DNA of 64,000 nucleotides from JANQOZ01 sp045106555. Lineage in GTDB: Bacteria; Pseudomonadota; Gammaproteobacteria; Xanthomonadales; SZUA-38. The translations under genes and the position numbers were made by a program. Every line of letters begins with the position of its first letter. Position 1 is the first letter of the stretch. The stretch covers positions 1 to 64,000 of the forward strand of contig JBGCET010000014.1 of NCBI GenBank assembly GCA_045106555.1, written 5' to 3'. A model generated the notes under the pieces. The model was not told the DNA's origin and did not search any database. It saw only the letters and a program-made list of their open reading frames with translations. Positions 52,443-61,458 of the stretch are shown here, one piece after another.

Positions 52443-53576
52443 ATGAAGTTGGTTGACTCATCAGTCCCTGTTGCGCAGGAATCTGAACGACTTGTACTGC
52501 GGGTGGTGAGTGAAACAGCCGAATTTAGTAGTCTGAAAAGTGAATGGAACGCGCTGGTTGATGAATGTCCAGACGTGGATTTTTTTTCCAGTTGGGTTTG
52601 GACTTTCAGCTGGTGGATGTCGTCAGAGAGAGGTCGAGACCTGCGTATTTATGTCGTGAGAAACGACCGGGGTGACCTGAAGGCGATACTGCCTTGTTGT
52701 TTGACCGAAAAGCGGGCGTTGGGCTTGTTTTCTTATTATCAGCTGGGTTTCATTGGTTCGATCGGCGAAAAAGGCGTTTATTATCAAGATCTTATAGCGC
52801 GCCCTCGGGATCGCGCTAAGGCCACCAATATCATTATTCCTCAGCTGCTCAGCGAGTCGGCGGTTTGGGACATGTTGAGTTTTGCCAACATGCCAACGGA
52901 AAGTCCCTTAACGAGGCGTCTTCCTCAGGAAATGCCAGGGCATCGTTTTATCGGAAAACGTCGTCCAACCGCAATGCTTGAGTTGCCGCCGTCGTGGAAT
53001 TTATACCTGGACATACTGGACCGTGAGGAACAAGAAAGGCTCGAGCAGGCGCGACAGCAGTTTGGGTTTATGGGGGATGTCCACTATCGCATCGAGAAGG
53101 CCGATCAACACGGCGTACTGCTGAAAAAATTTCACGAATCTCTTCCGGCAACTCACAAAACGCCTGAACAACTGCTGGCCAAGCAAACACAATTGTTTGA
53201 TGAGCAGGATGAGGAGTTTCAGCTGGCGTTTCACTACCTGGAAAACGATTCTGGTGACTGGGTTGCCGCGATGGCCTGCATTTTCTGGCGATCCACCTGT
53301 TACTGCATAGAATTTCGTGAACGGCCAAACTCAAAAATTCCAGACGTTTTCCTGCTGCTTGTCGGCAAGAGCATTGAGCACGCAATTGGCCTAAATTTTA
53401 GCCGCTGTGATTTACTAGGAGGCAATCGCCTCGACGCAAAACTCGCGTTAACCCATCAGGCTCGGGACACGGTGACCATCGGCGCGTACCGTGACACTCG
53501 TTTGGGGCGGATGCTGCGTTTTCTGCAAAGAAGCTCAACGGCTCTGAGGCGCTCTGGTCGTTCATCTGGCGTATGA
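52443..53576 (+). CDS. FemAB/GNAT-like acyltransferase of the EPS locus
   Basis: This is a 377-aa protein of the Acetyltransf_6 (BioF2/FemAB-related) group: FSSWVWTFSWWMSSERG, LRIYVVRNDRGDLKAILP, AMACIFWRSTCYCIEFRE and SRCDLLGGNRLDAKLALT. Related proteins in EPS and cellulose loci are thought to acylate glycans or lipid intermediates. Here it lies in the usual XrtA-cluster position beside the deacetylase. Acceptor unknown. It starts 4 bp after the barrel gene and overlaps the deacetylase gene by 4 bp. Confidence 0.8.
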   Translation: MKLVDSSVPVAQESERLVLRVVSETAEFSSLKSEWNALVDECPDVDFFSSWVWTFSWWMSSERGRDLRIYVVRNDRGDLKAILPCCLTEKRALGLFSYYQLGFIGSIGEKGVYYQDLIARPRDRAKATNIIIPQLLSESAVWDMLSFANMPTESPLTRRLPQEMPGHRFIGKRRPTAMLELPPSWNLYLDILDREEQERLEQARQQFGFMGDVHYRIEKADQHGVLLKKFHESLPATHKTPEQLLAKQTQLFDEQDEEFQLAFHYLENDSGDWVAAMACIFWRSTCYCIEFRERPNSKIPDVFLLLVGKSIEHAIGLNFSRCDLLGGNRLDAKLALTHQARDTVTIGAYRDTRLGRMLRFLQRSSTALRRSGRSSGV

Positions 53577-54589
53577 GTAAACGCGCGGCCTTAGCAAATG
53601 TTCTTCTTCGGTCCGGCTTGAGTTCGTTGCTGGGGCATGTGGAAAGTCGGCGACGAAGCAGCCTCCTGATCTACGCTTACCATCGAATTCTGGATCTGCC
53701 TGCCAGCTATCATTACGACCAAGAACTGATAAGTGCCAGCGTGTCATCATTTGACGCCCAGGTTCGCTGGATCGCAAAGAACCGGACGCCCCTGACTTTT
53801 CATGATTTGCTGAGACTCGAGAAGCGCGGCGAGCCGCTGCCCGAGCGTCCCTGCATCGTGACCTTCGACGACGGGTTTTTCGACAATTATCGCAATGCCT
53901 TTCGGGTCCTGAAAAAACACAGCGTACCCGCAACGTTTTTCGTTTCTACTGACTATATTGGGTCCGAGCAGACCTATTGGTTTGATTGGTTAGCCCACCG
54001 AGTTCTGGATCCCAGTGCCGACAGGCTTCAAAGTGATGCGTTGAACGCAGATCTTGGGTTACCCCAGGGTCTGTCAGCGCGCAGACAAATGGTGTACGAG
54101 GTGCTGAAGCAGGCTAAGGCATTGAGTGGTGAGCGTCAGCTCGCCTTGATCGACGAGCTGTTGACTCATCAACGCGAAAACCCAGATCCGGAGGGGGCGC
54201 TTTGGAGCATGCCCATGGACTGGGATATGGTCAGATCCATGAGCCAAGGGGGTATGGAAATTGGCTCCCACGGCGTCAATCATTACATGTTGGCGAAACT
54301 CGACGAGCAACAGCTCAGCGTTGAGCTTGATGGGTCAAAACGCAAAATTGAATCTGAAATTGACGCGCCGGTGGTGAGCATTGCCTACCCGGTGGGTGGG
54401 AGTGATGCTTGCGATACCCGAGTATTTGAGGGCGCCAGAGCCAGCGGGTACCAGTACGGATGTGACTACGTCAACGGTATGAATTATTGGCCAAGCGAGC
54501 ACCGATATTCATTGGCCAGAAAGCAGGTCGAGCTGCATGTAACGTTCCCGGAATTTGTTTGCGCCGCTAATCTACCCTGGCTTTACTAA
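53573..54589 (+). CDS. Polysaccharide deacetylase (NodB/CE4 family), copy 1
   Basis: This is a 338-aa protein. CE4 motif 1 is TFDDGFFDNY (97-106) and motif 2 is SHGVNH (~233-238). YAYHRI near the N-terminus and AYPVGG (motif 3) are also seen. It would remove N-acetyl groups from EPS intermediates with a divalent metal. No clear signal peptide is present, as is common for the XrtA-associated subfamily. It is followed with no gap by the Wzy/ligase gene. Confidence 0.9.
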   Translation: MSKRAALANVLLRSGLSSLLGHVESRRRSSLLIYAYHRILDLPASYHYDQELISASVSSFDAQVRWIAKNRTPLTFHDLLRLEKRGEPLPERPCIVTFDDGFFDNYRNAFRVLKKHSVPATFFVSTDYIGSEQTYWFDWLAHRVLDPSADRLQSDALNADLGLPQGLSARRQMVYEVLKQAKALSGERQLALIDELLTHQRENPDPEGALWSMPMDWDMVRSMSQGGMEIGSHGVNHYMLAKLDEQQLSVELDGSKRKIESEIDAPVVSIAYPVGGSDACDTRVFEGARASGYQYGCDYVNGMNYWPSEHRYSLARKQVELHVTFPEFVCAANLPWLY

Positions 54590-55933
54590 ATGCTGTTCAC
54601 ACTGGGTTATCTGATTATGGTGCTGATCCGGCCGCAGGAGTTTGTGCCTGCGCTGCAGGGTGTGCCCGTGATGCCAATTCTGTTGCTCATGTCGACCTTG
54701 GTGTGGGCGATGAGCCGAAAGAATTTCGATTCGCCGCAGTTTGCCCTGGTGGTGATGTTTCTGTTGGCCACGGCGTTCTCCCGATTGGCATCAGGGTGGG
54801 TGTCAGGCACGTTTGACTGGATTGTCGAATTTGCGCCTACCTGTCTGGTGTTTTATCTGGTCGCTGGAAGTATCAACTCCCAAGGGCGGCTGAAACTCTT
54901 TATGGCCACTATTGCCCTTTGCGCGGCAACCATGGCTGCCCATGGTATTGATCAGGTACAAAGCGGAGTCGGCTGGACTGGCGCTCAGATGATCCAGGGC
55001 CGGATTACCTACCTTGGCGTTTTTAACGACCCTAACGACCTTGGCTTATTTTTTGTCGTCGCACTACCGATGGTTCTCAACCTCATGAAAACCACCCGCA
55101 GTATTGTAATGCGGCTTCTGTGGTTGTGTTGCCTTGGCTTAATTCTGTATGGCGTGCTGTTGACCGACTCCCGAGGCACCCTTCTGGCAACCATGTTGGT
55201 TTTTGGGATGTTGCTGATGCGCTGGAAGGGACCGCTGGTGGCGGGTGTGCTGGCGGCACCCGTATTGGCCGCAGCTTTGATGGGGCAGTCGCGTTTGCAG
55301 GAATTGGATTCGTCGGAGGATTCTGCGGCGGGCCGAGTGGATGCCTGGTACGAAGGTATCCAGATGTTTAAATCCAACCCGCTTTTTGGTGTCGGCGCCG
55401 GGCGCTTTACGGAATACCATCATCTGACCGCTCACAACTCTTTTGTGCTGGTGTTGGCCGAATCGGGAATGCTGGGCTTCAGCATTTTTCTTGCCATGAT
55501 CGGTTACTCCCTGTTAATGACCTTTCGCTTGAGCAAGGTCACCCTGGAAGACGTCAGAGCGCGCCCGCCACCTAAGGCCTCCGCCGCCGAGCAGACCATT
55601 GCGCAGCCGCGATATGGAAAACGAAAGGTCGGCTCAGAGGATGGAAAGATCAGTAAGGACGACCTGAATTATTTGAAGGGTCTGGGGTATACCTTCTACC
55701 TGTCGATACTCGGTTTTTGCTGTTCGGCATTTTTCCTGAGTCGGGCTTACACCGTGGTGCTGTATGTGTTGTTTGGGATGGTGGTTGCGTTGTATTTGAT
55801 CGCCCGCCGCAAAGGCGTGCAGTTACCCAGGTTTGGCCTTTTCAGTGATGCCTTTGCTTGGGGTGTTGCCTCGATCGTGGCGGCCTTTGGATTGTTCGTT
55901 ATTGTTAGAATCTTGTTGATCACTTCATCCTGA
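54590..55933 (+). CDS. O-antigen ligase/Wzy-like polymerase
   Basis: This is a 447-aa polytopic membrane protein with roughly ten to twelve helices and the large periplasmic loop typical of the Wzy_C domain. The signature GVGAGRFTEYHH ... AHNSFVLVLAESGMLGF is at ~265-300. It would polymerise EPS repeat units or ligate glycan to an acceptor; in exosortase A clusters a homologue is a putative O-glycosylation ligase. A charged loop (~320-360, RPPPKASAAEQT) separates the last helices. The start immediately abuts the deacetylase stop. Confidence 0.88.
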   Translation: MLFTLGYLIMVLIRPQEFVPALQGVPVMPILLLMSTLVWAMSRKNFDSPQFALVVMFLLATAFSRLASGWVSGTFDWIVEFAPTCLVFYLVAGSINSQGRLKLFMATIALCAATMAAHGIDQVQSGVGWTGAQMIQGRITYLGVFNDPNDLGLFFVVALPMVLNLMKTTRSIVMRLLWLCCLGLILYGVLLTDSRGTLLATMLVFGMLLMRWKGPLVAGVLAAPVLAAALMGQSRLQELDSSEDSAAGRVDAWYEGIQMFKSNPLFGVGAGRFTEYHHLTAHNSFVLVLAESGMLGFSIFLAMIGYSLLMTFRLSKVTLEDVRARPPPKASAAEQTIAQPRYGKRKVGSEDGKISKDDLNYLKGLGYTFYLSILGFCCSAFFLSRAYTVVLYVLFGMVVALYLIARRKGVQLPRFGLFSDAFAWGVASIVAAFGLFVIVRILLITSS

Positions 55934-55951
55934 CAACTAAGGATATTTATC

Positions 55952-57115
55952 GTGACATTGTGGATTGGAATACTGTTTGTTGTTTTTTTGGCAGCACTGT
56001 CAGCGTTTTATTTATTGCTTCGTAGTCGCAATATGCAGATGTGGTTCCCATCCTATGTCCGGCGGCAGCGTCGTCAGCCTATTCAGGGTCCTACTCATGT
56101 TCTGTTCTGTTTCGTTGACCACTTTGAGCCCATGTGGGCGCGTCCCGACTATGAGACTGAGTGTCGCCGAGTTAAGCGCTGGGTAGATGAATACGGGGCG
56201 ATGGCAAACCGTCATCGGGATGCGGATGGTTTGCCGCCGGGACACTGTTTCTTTTACCCAGAAGAAGAATACCGAAAGGAACACCTGGACGGCGTTGTCG
56301 AGATTTGTCGACAGGGCTTTGGTGAAATAGACGTGCACCTGCATCATGACAACGATACCGCCGAGGGGCTGACAGAAAAACTTCAGCGGTTTCGAAAGAT
56401 CCTCCACGAAACCCATAATGCGTTGCCGGTCAATGACAAAGGCGAGCCGGTTTATGGGTTTATCCATGGCAACTGGTGTCTGGACAATGCTCGGCCCGAT
56501 GGGCGCTATTGCGGGGTCAACAACGAATTGCAGGTGTTAGCTGAATGCGGTTGTTATGTTGACTACACCTTTCCTGCAGCCCCCGATCCGTCCCAAACTC
56601 CCACAATCAATCAGATTTACTACGCTACTGATGACCCTCAAAAACCTCGTTCTCACGACCATGGCGTCCGGGTAAAAGCCGGCGGTAGCGCCAGCGGCGA
56701 CCTGATGCTAATACAGGGTCCGTTAATGCTGAACTGGCGCGACCGGAAACTAGGGCTGATCCCACGAATTGAAAACGGGGATATTCGAGCAGGCCAAGAG
56801 CCCAGCCCTCAGCGCACTGATCTTTGGGTAGAGGCCAACGTTCACATTCAGGGACGGCCTGAGTGGGTGTTTATCAAGGTGCATACCCATGGTACTCAGG
56901 AGGCGTCTACCGACGTGTTGCTGGGAGACCCAGTTGATGCCATGTACAGTGACCTGGAGAGCCGTTACAACGACGGCGAAAACTATGTTCTTCACTACGT
57001 CTCATCTCGAGAAATGTACAACATTGCAAAGGCGGCGGAGGCGGGTCTTGACGGTGACCCCAATCAATATCGTGACTACGTCTATAAAAAACCGGAATTT
57101 TCTCCACCTGGCTGA
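55952..57115 (+). CDS. Membrane-anchored protein of unknown family, possibly NodB-like
   Basis: This is a 387-aa protein starting with GTG (AAGGAT upstream), with one N-terminal membrane helix (~3-23). I do not recognise the family. It has clusters of potential metal-binding or catalytic residues: DHFEP (56-60), HLHHDND (129-135), HGNW (172-175), SHDHG (234-238) and HTHG (311-314). The segment QVLAECGCYVDYTFPAAPD (194-212) recalls the late part of NodB/CE4 deacetylase folds. I infer an extracytoplasmic glycan-modifying enzyme (deacetylase or hydrolase) from these motifs and from its place in the EPS run; this is not established. It is the last gene of the plus-strand series that begins at 48.2 kb. 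Confidence 0.7.
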   Translation: MTLWIGILFVVFLAALSAFYLLLRSRNMQMWFPSYVRRQRRQPIQGPTHVLFCFVDHFEPMWARPDYETECRRVKRWVDEYGAMANRHRDADGLPPGHCFFYPEEEYRKEHLDGVVEICRQGFGEIDVHLHHDNDTAEGLTEKLQRFRKILHETHNALPVNDKGEPVYGFIHGNWCLDNARPDGRYCGVNNELQVLAECGCYVDYTFPAAPDPSQTPTINQIYYATDDPQKPRSHDHGVRVKAGGSASGDLMLIQGPLMLNWRDRKLGLIPRIENGDIRAGQEPSPQRTDLWVEANVHIQGRPEWVFIKVHTHGTQEASTDVLLGDPVDAMYSDLESRYNDGENYVLHYVSSREMYNIAKAAEAGLDGDPNQYRDYVYKKPEFSPPG

Positions 57116-57176
57116 TGGTCAAACCGCCCCATGGAAAGGGCGTTGTGCCATCATCGGACGCGCTCAGCGGTCAGTG

Positions 57177-58316
57177 CTAAGTGCGTTTGAATTGTTCAAT
57201 AACGTTCTCAAAGCAGGCCATCGTATTTTGCGCATTTTGGTCCCAAGTGTATTGGGAGATCGACTGGCGAAGACGGGCCCGATCCCAGGATTGAGTCGCA
57301 ACCCAGTCTAAGGCGTTCGCATATTCTTTCACCTGACCGGCGGGTACCAGCAGCCCGTGTTCGGGAGGCTGAACCACTTCCGCTATGCCTCCCACGCGTG
57401 TTGAGACTACCGGACGACCGCAGGAAAGTGCCTCGATCAGCGTGTTGGGAACGCCTTCATTGTGGCTGGACAGGGTGATGGCATCGCTGGCGTTGATCCA
57501 ATGGGGGATTTCCTCATACGCGGTTTCTCCAACAAATCTGATCCGATCGCCGGCGCCGCTGGAAATTGCCTGCCGCTCAAGGGCTTGGCGCTCCGGGCCG
57601 TCACCAATCAACGTGAGTAGACAGTCCTTTTTTTGCATTTGCGCAAAAGCGTCAATCATCAAACCTAAATTCTTCACCGGGTGTAATCGGGCCACACAAC
57701 AAAATATGAACGGTTCGGCAGGCAAGCCCACCCGCTGCCTTGCCTGTGCGCCGTCTTGGATGTGGAACATCTGCTGGTCAATTCCGTTGTACACAACGGT
57801 CAGTTGTTTTGGCGGAAGCCCCAGCTCAATCGCGTCGTCACCCAGGGCTTTGCTGACAGTGATCAATTGATCCGCGGTTCTTAATGCCCGTTGGGTGACC
57901 TCCCGGGCGGCGGGATCGACACTGTGAATGTCCGAACCGCCCGATTTCATCACCACAGGCACACCCATTTCATTGCCCAGGTGCTGACAGGCTGCTCCGT
58001 CAGGGCTGACCCAAAGGCTATAAATAACATCGGGTTTTGGCGCACTTAGCGCCGCCCTGCGAATCGACCGATAGTAAAACCGCCAGCGGTCAGCAGCCAT
58101 TATTCGAGGGGGATACCAAAATGTTGGATAGGCCACGTCGTTGGAAAGTGCTGATCCTCTGAAGCCTGTCCGAAACCCTTTTCTGAACCAGGGGATAGGC
58201 ACCAACAGGTCAACGTCTACCAGCTCTCTCAGATGCTGAAAGTGTGATTGGTTATACGTCGCGTAGGACGACAGGTATGGATTTGGGTAGGACCGAGTCA
58301 GCGCGAGCACTCTCAT
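57177..58316 (-). CDS. Glycosyltransferase family 4
   Basis: This is a 379-aa GT-B fold glycosyltransferase. The N-terminal domain includes LTRSYPNPYLSSYATYN and DVIYSLWVSPDGAACQHLG. The C-terminal sugar-nucleotide domain has VVYNGID, VARLHPVKNLGLMIDAF, LIGDGPER and HNEGVPNTLIEALSCGRPVV with the ExxxxxxxE donor-binding pattern. It is predicted to add one sugar of the EPS repeat on the cytoplasmic face. It is alone on the minus strand within the run and converges on the unknown 387-aa gene. Confidence 0.93.
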   Translation of the reverse strand: MRVLALTRSYPNPYLSSYATYNQSHFQHLRELVDVDLLVPIPWFRKGFRTGFRGSALSNDVAYPTFWYPPRIMAADRWRFYYRSIRRAALSAPKPDVIYSLWVSPDGAACQHLGNEMGVPVVMKSGGSDIHSVDPAAREVTQRALRTADQLITVSKALGDDAIELGLPPKQLTVVYNGIDQQMFHIQDGAQARQRVGLPAEPFIFCCVARLHPVKNLGLMIDAFAQMQKKDCLLTLIGDGPERQALERQAISSGAGDRIRFVGETAYEEIPHWINASDAITLSSHNEGVPNTLIEALSCGRPVVSTRVGGIAEVVQPPEHGLLVPAGQVKEYANALDWVATQSWDRARLRQSISQYTWDQNAQNTMACFENVIEQFKRT

Positions 58317-58338
58317 GGTTCCGATCCCTAGTTAGTCA

Positions 58339-58539
58339 ATGAGCCGAAGTATAGACGGATTATTCTCTATCGCAGGAGGATTTTTCAGTTTGCCGAAAGC
58401 GCAATGGGCGGCCAAACAGGTCCAGCGATTGTTACCAACGGAAAACCTTGCGTGGATAATGTCGTCATTGGCGGTCGCCGCAGGTAAAATACGCACTGCT
58501 TTACGCGTCAGCCCCGTCTTTGAGGATCACCTGGGATGA
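58339..58539 (+). CDS. Possible small coupled ORF
   Basis: This is a 66-codon frame in the 219-bp gap between the divergent glycosyltransferase and the Gfo/Idh gene, overlapping the latter by 4 bp (ATGA). The sequence (FSIAGGFFSLPKAQWAAKQ and so on) matches nothing I know and has a mildly hydrophobic middle. The overlap alone is the argument for it; chance is a fair alternative. Confidence 0.3.
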   Translation: MSRSIDGLFSIAGGFFSLPKAQWAAKQVQRLLPTENLAWIMSSLAVAAGKIRTALRVSPVFEDHLG

Positions 58540-59627
58540 ATAAACGGCTAAGAGTAGCAGTGGTTGGCTGTGGCCAAATTGCGGACGGCCACGTGGAAGA
58601 AATTGGCAAAATCGAACAGGCCGAACTGGTGGCGGTTTGTGATTTGGAACCGATCCTTGCCGAACAGCTGGCACGACGCTACCAGGTCAACGCATGGTAC
58701 GACGACTTCGCTCGCCTGTTGACGGAGCAAAGTCCGGATGTTGTCCACATTTGTACGCCGCCGGCCAGTCACAAATCGATTTTGGAGCAGGCTGTTGCCG
58801 CTGGCGCCCATGTCTATGTAGAAAAACCTTTCGCCATTCACTATGACGACGCTAAGGCGATGATTGACTGTGCTGAGTCGGCGGGCAAGTTGGTGACCAT
58901 TGGGCACAACAGTCATCTGGATCCGGCTGCAGTTCGCATGCGAAAAATTATCTCGTCTGGTTCAATCGGAGAGGTTGTGCATGTCGAGAGCTGGTTTGGG
59001 TACAACCTGAGCGGTTCGTTTGGCAAATTAATCTACTCAACGCCGGATCACTGGGTGCATCAGTTGCCCGGCGGGCTGCTGCAAAACAATATTAATCATC
59101 TGATGCACAAGCTCACGGAATTTGTGCTGGACGACAGCCCGACCGTTGACGCTCTTGCCTGGCGTTCTGATGTTAGTCGTCACTATGGAGATCGGCGGGA
59201 CAACATGGCTGATGAGCTTCGGCTGAACATTCGTGGCGAGAAGGTGACAGGCAGCGGGGTTTTTACTACCCGAGCTGGCCCAGTCGGACACTTTCAACAC
59301 ATTTACGGGACCCAAGGTCAGATTCGGGTCGACTACAATACCCGAGCCGTTGTGTTGGATCGCGGAGTTGTTCTGCCCAGCGCAATTGGCCGACTGCTGG
59401 CGGGCGTGAGTACTGCTGCTAGCCAGACCGGCAGTGCAATTCGCAATCTCTGGCACTTCACGACAAACCGCTATCACTATTTTGCCGGCATGCAGGCATT
59501 GATCCGACAGTTCTATCAGGCTATTGCTGAAGGTCGTGAGCCGCCGATTTCTCATCAGGAGATTCTAAGAATTACGCGCCTGCTGGATGAGGTGTTTGAG
59601 CAAGCTTCAGGAGGGTCATCGCGATGA
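58536..59627 (+). CDS. Gfo/Idh/MocA-family oxidoreductase
   Basis: This is a 363-aa NAD(P)-dependent oxidoreductase. It has the Rossmann motif VAVVGCGQIADGH (8-20), the family signature HVYVEKPFAIHYDDA with catalytic-context EKP, and the C-terminal beta-sheet domain (LPGGLLQNNINHLMHKL). It probably oxidises or reduces a nucleotide sugar or a sugar-like intermediate of the EPS pathway. A 4-bp overlap with the next SDR gene suggests the two act in sequence. Confidence 0.88.
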   Translation: MNKRLRVAVVGCGQIADGHVEEIGKIEQAELVAVCDLEPILAEQLARRYQVNAWYDDFARLLTEQSPDVVHICTPPASHKSILEQAVAAGAHVYVEKPFAIHYDDAKAMIDCAESAGKLVTIGHNSHLDPAAVRMRKIISSGSIGEVVHVESWFGYNLSGSFGKLIYSTPDHWVHQLPGGLLQNNINHLMHKLTEFVLDDSPTVDALAWRSDVSRHYGDRRDNMADELRLNIRGEKVTGSGVFTTRAGPVGHFQHIYGTQGQIRVDYNTRAVVLDRGVVLPSAIGRLLAGVSTAASQTGSAIRNLWHFTTNRYHYFAGMQALIRQFYQAIAEGREPPISHQEILRITRLLDEVFEQASGGSSR

Positions 59628-60640
59628 AAAGTCTGGTTACCGGAGCCAATGGTTTTCTGGGTTCCCGCCTGGTTGAGCGCCTTTTGGAAACCACCGACGA
59701 CACCGTGGCCTGCCTAGTGCGCCCTGGCAGTAATGATACGAAGCTAAGCGCTCTTGAACAGCGTTTCCCGGATCGTATCGAGCGCCTTACCGGCACCCTG
59801 TCAAACACCAAAGATTGTGAGGAGCTGGTGCAGTGGCAGCCGGATACGCTCTACCATCTGGCGGCAGGTGTCACCGGTCCGGCGGTGGAACTTTTTTTGA
59901 ATGGCAGTGTGGCGACACGTAACCTGCTGGATGCCGTGGTAGCCTCTGAGCATACGCCGCTGTTGGTCTACTGCAGTTCTTTTGGCGTCTATCACACCGC
60001 CACCTTGGAAAGTGGCAGTCTGATCGATGAATCCAGCGCGCTGGAACCCAACCCGGAGCAGCGAGATCTCTACAGTTTTGCCAAGCTGCATCAGGAGCAA
60101 TTGGTTCAGAAGTACCGAGAAGAACACCAGATTCCCACGGTAATAGTTCGGCCCGGTGTCATTTATGGTCCCGGCGGGCCCGCCATATCGAGCCGGGTGG
60201 GGCTGAACGTATTTGGCATCTTTCTTTTCGCCGGCGGCAATAACGCTTTACCCCTGACCTTCGTCAGCAACTGTGCGGACGGCTTTATCCGAATTGCCAA
60301 TTCGCCCGAACCAGCGGGGAGGGTGTTTAATATCGTTGATGACGATCTGCCCACGGCCAGAGAATTTTTGCGTCAATATCGGCGTCGGGTGAAAAAGGTG
60401 CTGTCGCTTCCGGTTCCGCCATTCCTGATGAAAATGCTTGCCTCCGCGATCAACGGTTACAGTCGCTGGTCCAAAGGCCAACTACCGGCAATCCTGACGC
60501 CTTACAAAGCAGCGTCGATATGGAAAACTACACAATTTTCCAATGCTGAACTTAAGTCCACAGGTTGGCAGCCTGAGGTCTCAACGTCGCAGGGGTTGGA
60601 AGGTCACTTTTCCTATCTGGCCAATTCAAAAAATTCATGA
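59624..60640 (+). CDS. NAD-dependent epimerase/dehydratase (extended SDR)
   Basis: This is a 338-aa protein with the GANGFLGSRL nucleotide-binding motif (7-16), a catalytic Tyr/Lys in YSFAKLHQE and VIVRPGVIYGPGGP. It acts on a nucleotide sugar or a polyprenyl-linked sugar; the exact reaction cannot be read. ATGA overlaps on both sides link it to the Gfo/Idh and deacetylase genes. Confidence 0.86.
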   Translation: MKSLVTGANGFLGSRLVERLLETTDDTVACLVRPGSNDTKLSALEQRFPDRIERLTGTLSNTKDCEELVQWQPDTLYHLAAGVTGPAVELFLNGSVATRNLLDAVVASEHTPLLVYCSSFGVYHTATLESGSLIDESSALEPNPEQRDLYSFAKLHQEQLVQKYREEHQIPTVIVRPGVIYGPGGPAISSRVGLNVFGIFLFAGGNNALPLTFVSNCADGFIRIANSPEPAGRVFNIVDDDLPTAREFLRQYRRRVKKVLSLPVPPFLMKMLASAINGYSRWSKGQLPAILTPYKAASIWKTTQFSNAELKSTGWQPEVSTSQGLEGHFSYLANSKNS

Positions 60641-61428
60641 ACGCCAATTCTGATCATATCCTTTCCCTGATGTACCACGACGTTGTGGAAAGCGGCGATC
60701 TGGCCAGTTCCGGGTTTTCCGGCGGCGATGCGGACCGGTACAAACTTGAGGCCAAGGCATTTTCACGTCAACTGGCGATCATCCAAGACTGCGGCATGCG
60801 AGCGGGCACGATTGAACAGGCGCTGAGCGAACCTCTACTCTCGTTGGTTCTGACCTTTGATGATGGCGGGGTCGGTGCACTGGATGCCGCCGATTGTATG
60901 GAAAAGTTTGGCTACATTGGCTACTTCTTTGTCACCACGCAACGCATCGGACAAAGCAGATTCCTGTCATCGTCGCAGATGCGCGATCTGAGTAATCGTG
61001 GCCACGTTATCGGCAGCCATTCTGCATCCCACCCTCAGCGAATGGCGTCTCTGCCTGCCGATACGATTTCCGCGGAATGGCAGCAGAGCCTCGACACGCT
61101 GCAAGACTCACTAGGGAGCTCGGTTGATGTGGCCTCGGTTCCAGGGGGCTACTATTCTCCGCAGTTGGGTGAGCTGGCGTTCAAGTGCGGAATTCAAACG
61201 CTGTTTACTTCAGAGCCAGAGCGGCGGGTCCACAAATCCAATGGTTTGACCACTCTGGGGCGTTACACCGTGCTGAACTCAACGGGAGATGACGGGATTA
61301 AGAGTCTGGTGACCGGAAGTCGGTTTAGCCGCCAAAAACAGTATCTGAACTGGAACGCCAGAAAGATGCTGAAACGGGCAGCAGGCCCTTGGTACGACAC
61401 TGTACGTCGGCGTATTCTGTCCCGTTGA
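60637..61428 (+). CDS. Polysaccharide deacetylase (NodB/CE4 family), copy 2
   Basis: This is a 263-aa protein. CE4 motifs are TFDDGG (73-78) and SHSASHP (~128-134); LMYHDV near the start and VPGGYYS (motif 3) are also present. It has no signal peptide. It is clearly different from copy 1 (shorter, different N-terminus), so it is likely to act on a different residue or intermediate. It is the third gene of a coupled set with Gfo/Idh and SDR. Confidence 0.88.
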   Translation: MNANSDHILSLMYHDVVESGDLASSGFSGGDADRYKLEAKAFSRQLAIIQDCGMRAGTIEQALSEPLLSLVLTFDDGGVGALDAADCMEKFGYIGYFFVTTQRIGQSRFLSSSQMRDLSNRGHVIGSHSASHPQRMASLPADTISAEWQQSLDTLQDSLGSSVDVASVPGGYYSPQLGELAFKCGIQTLFTSEPERRVHKSNGLTTLGRYTVLNSTGDDGIKSLVTGSRFSRQKQYLNWNARKMLKRAAGPWYDTVRRRILSR

Positions 61429-61458
61429 TTTCGCCATCAACCGTCTCGATCCACCAAC

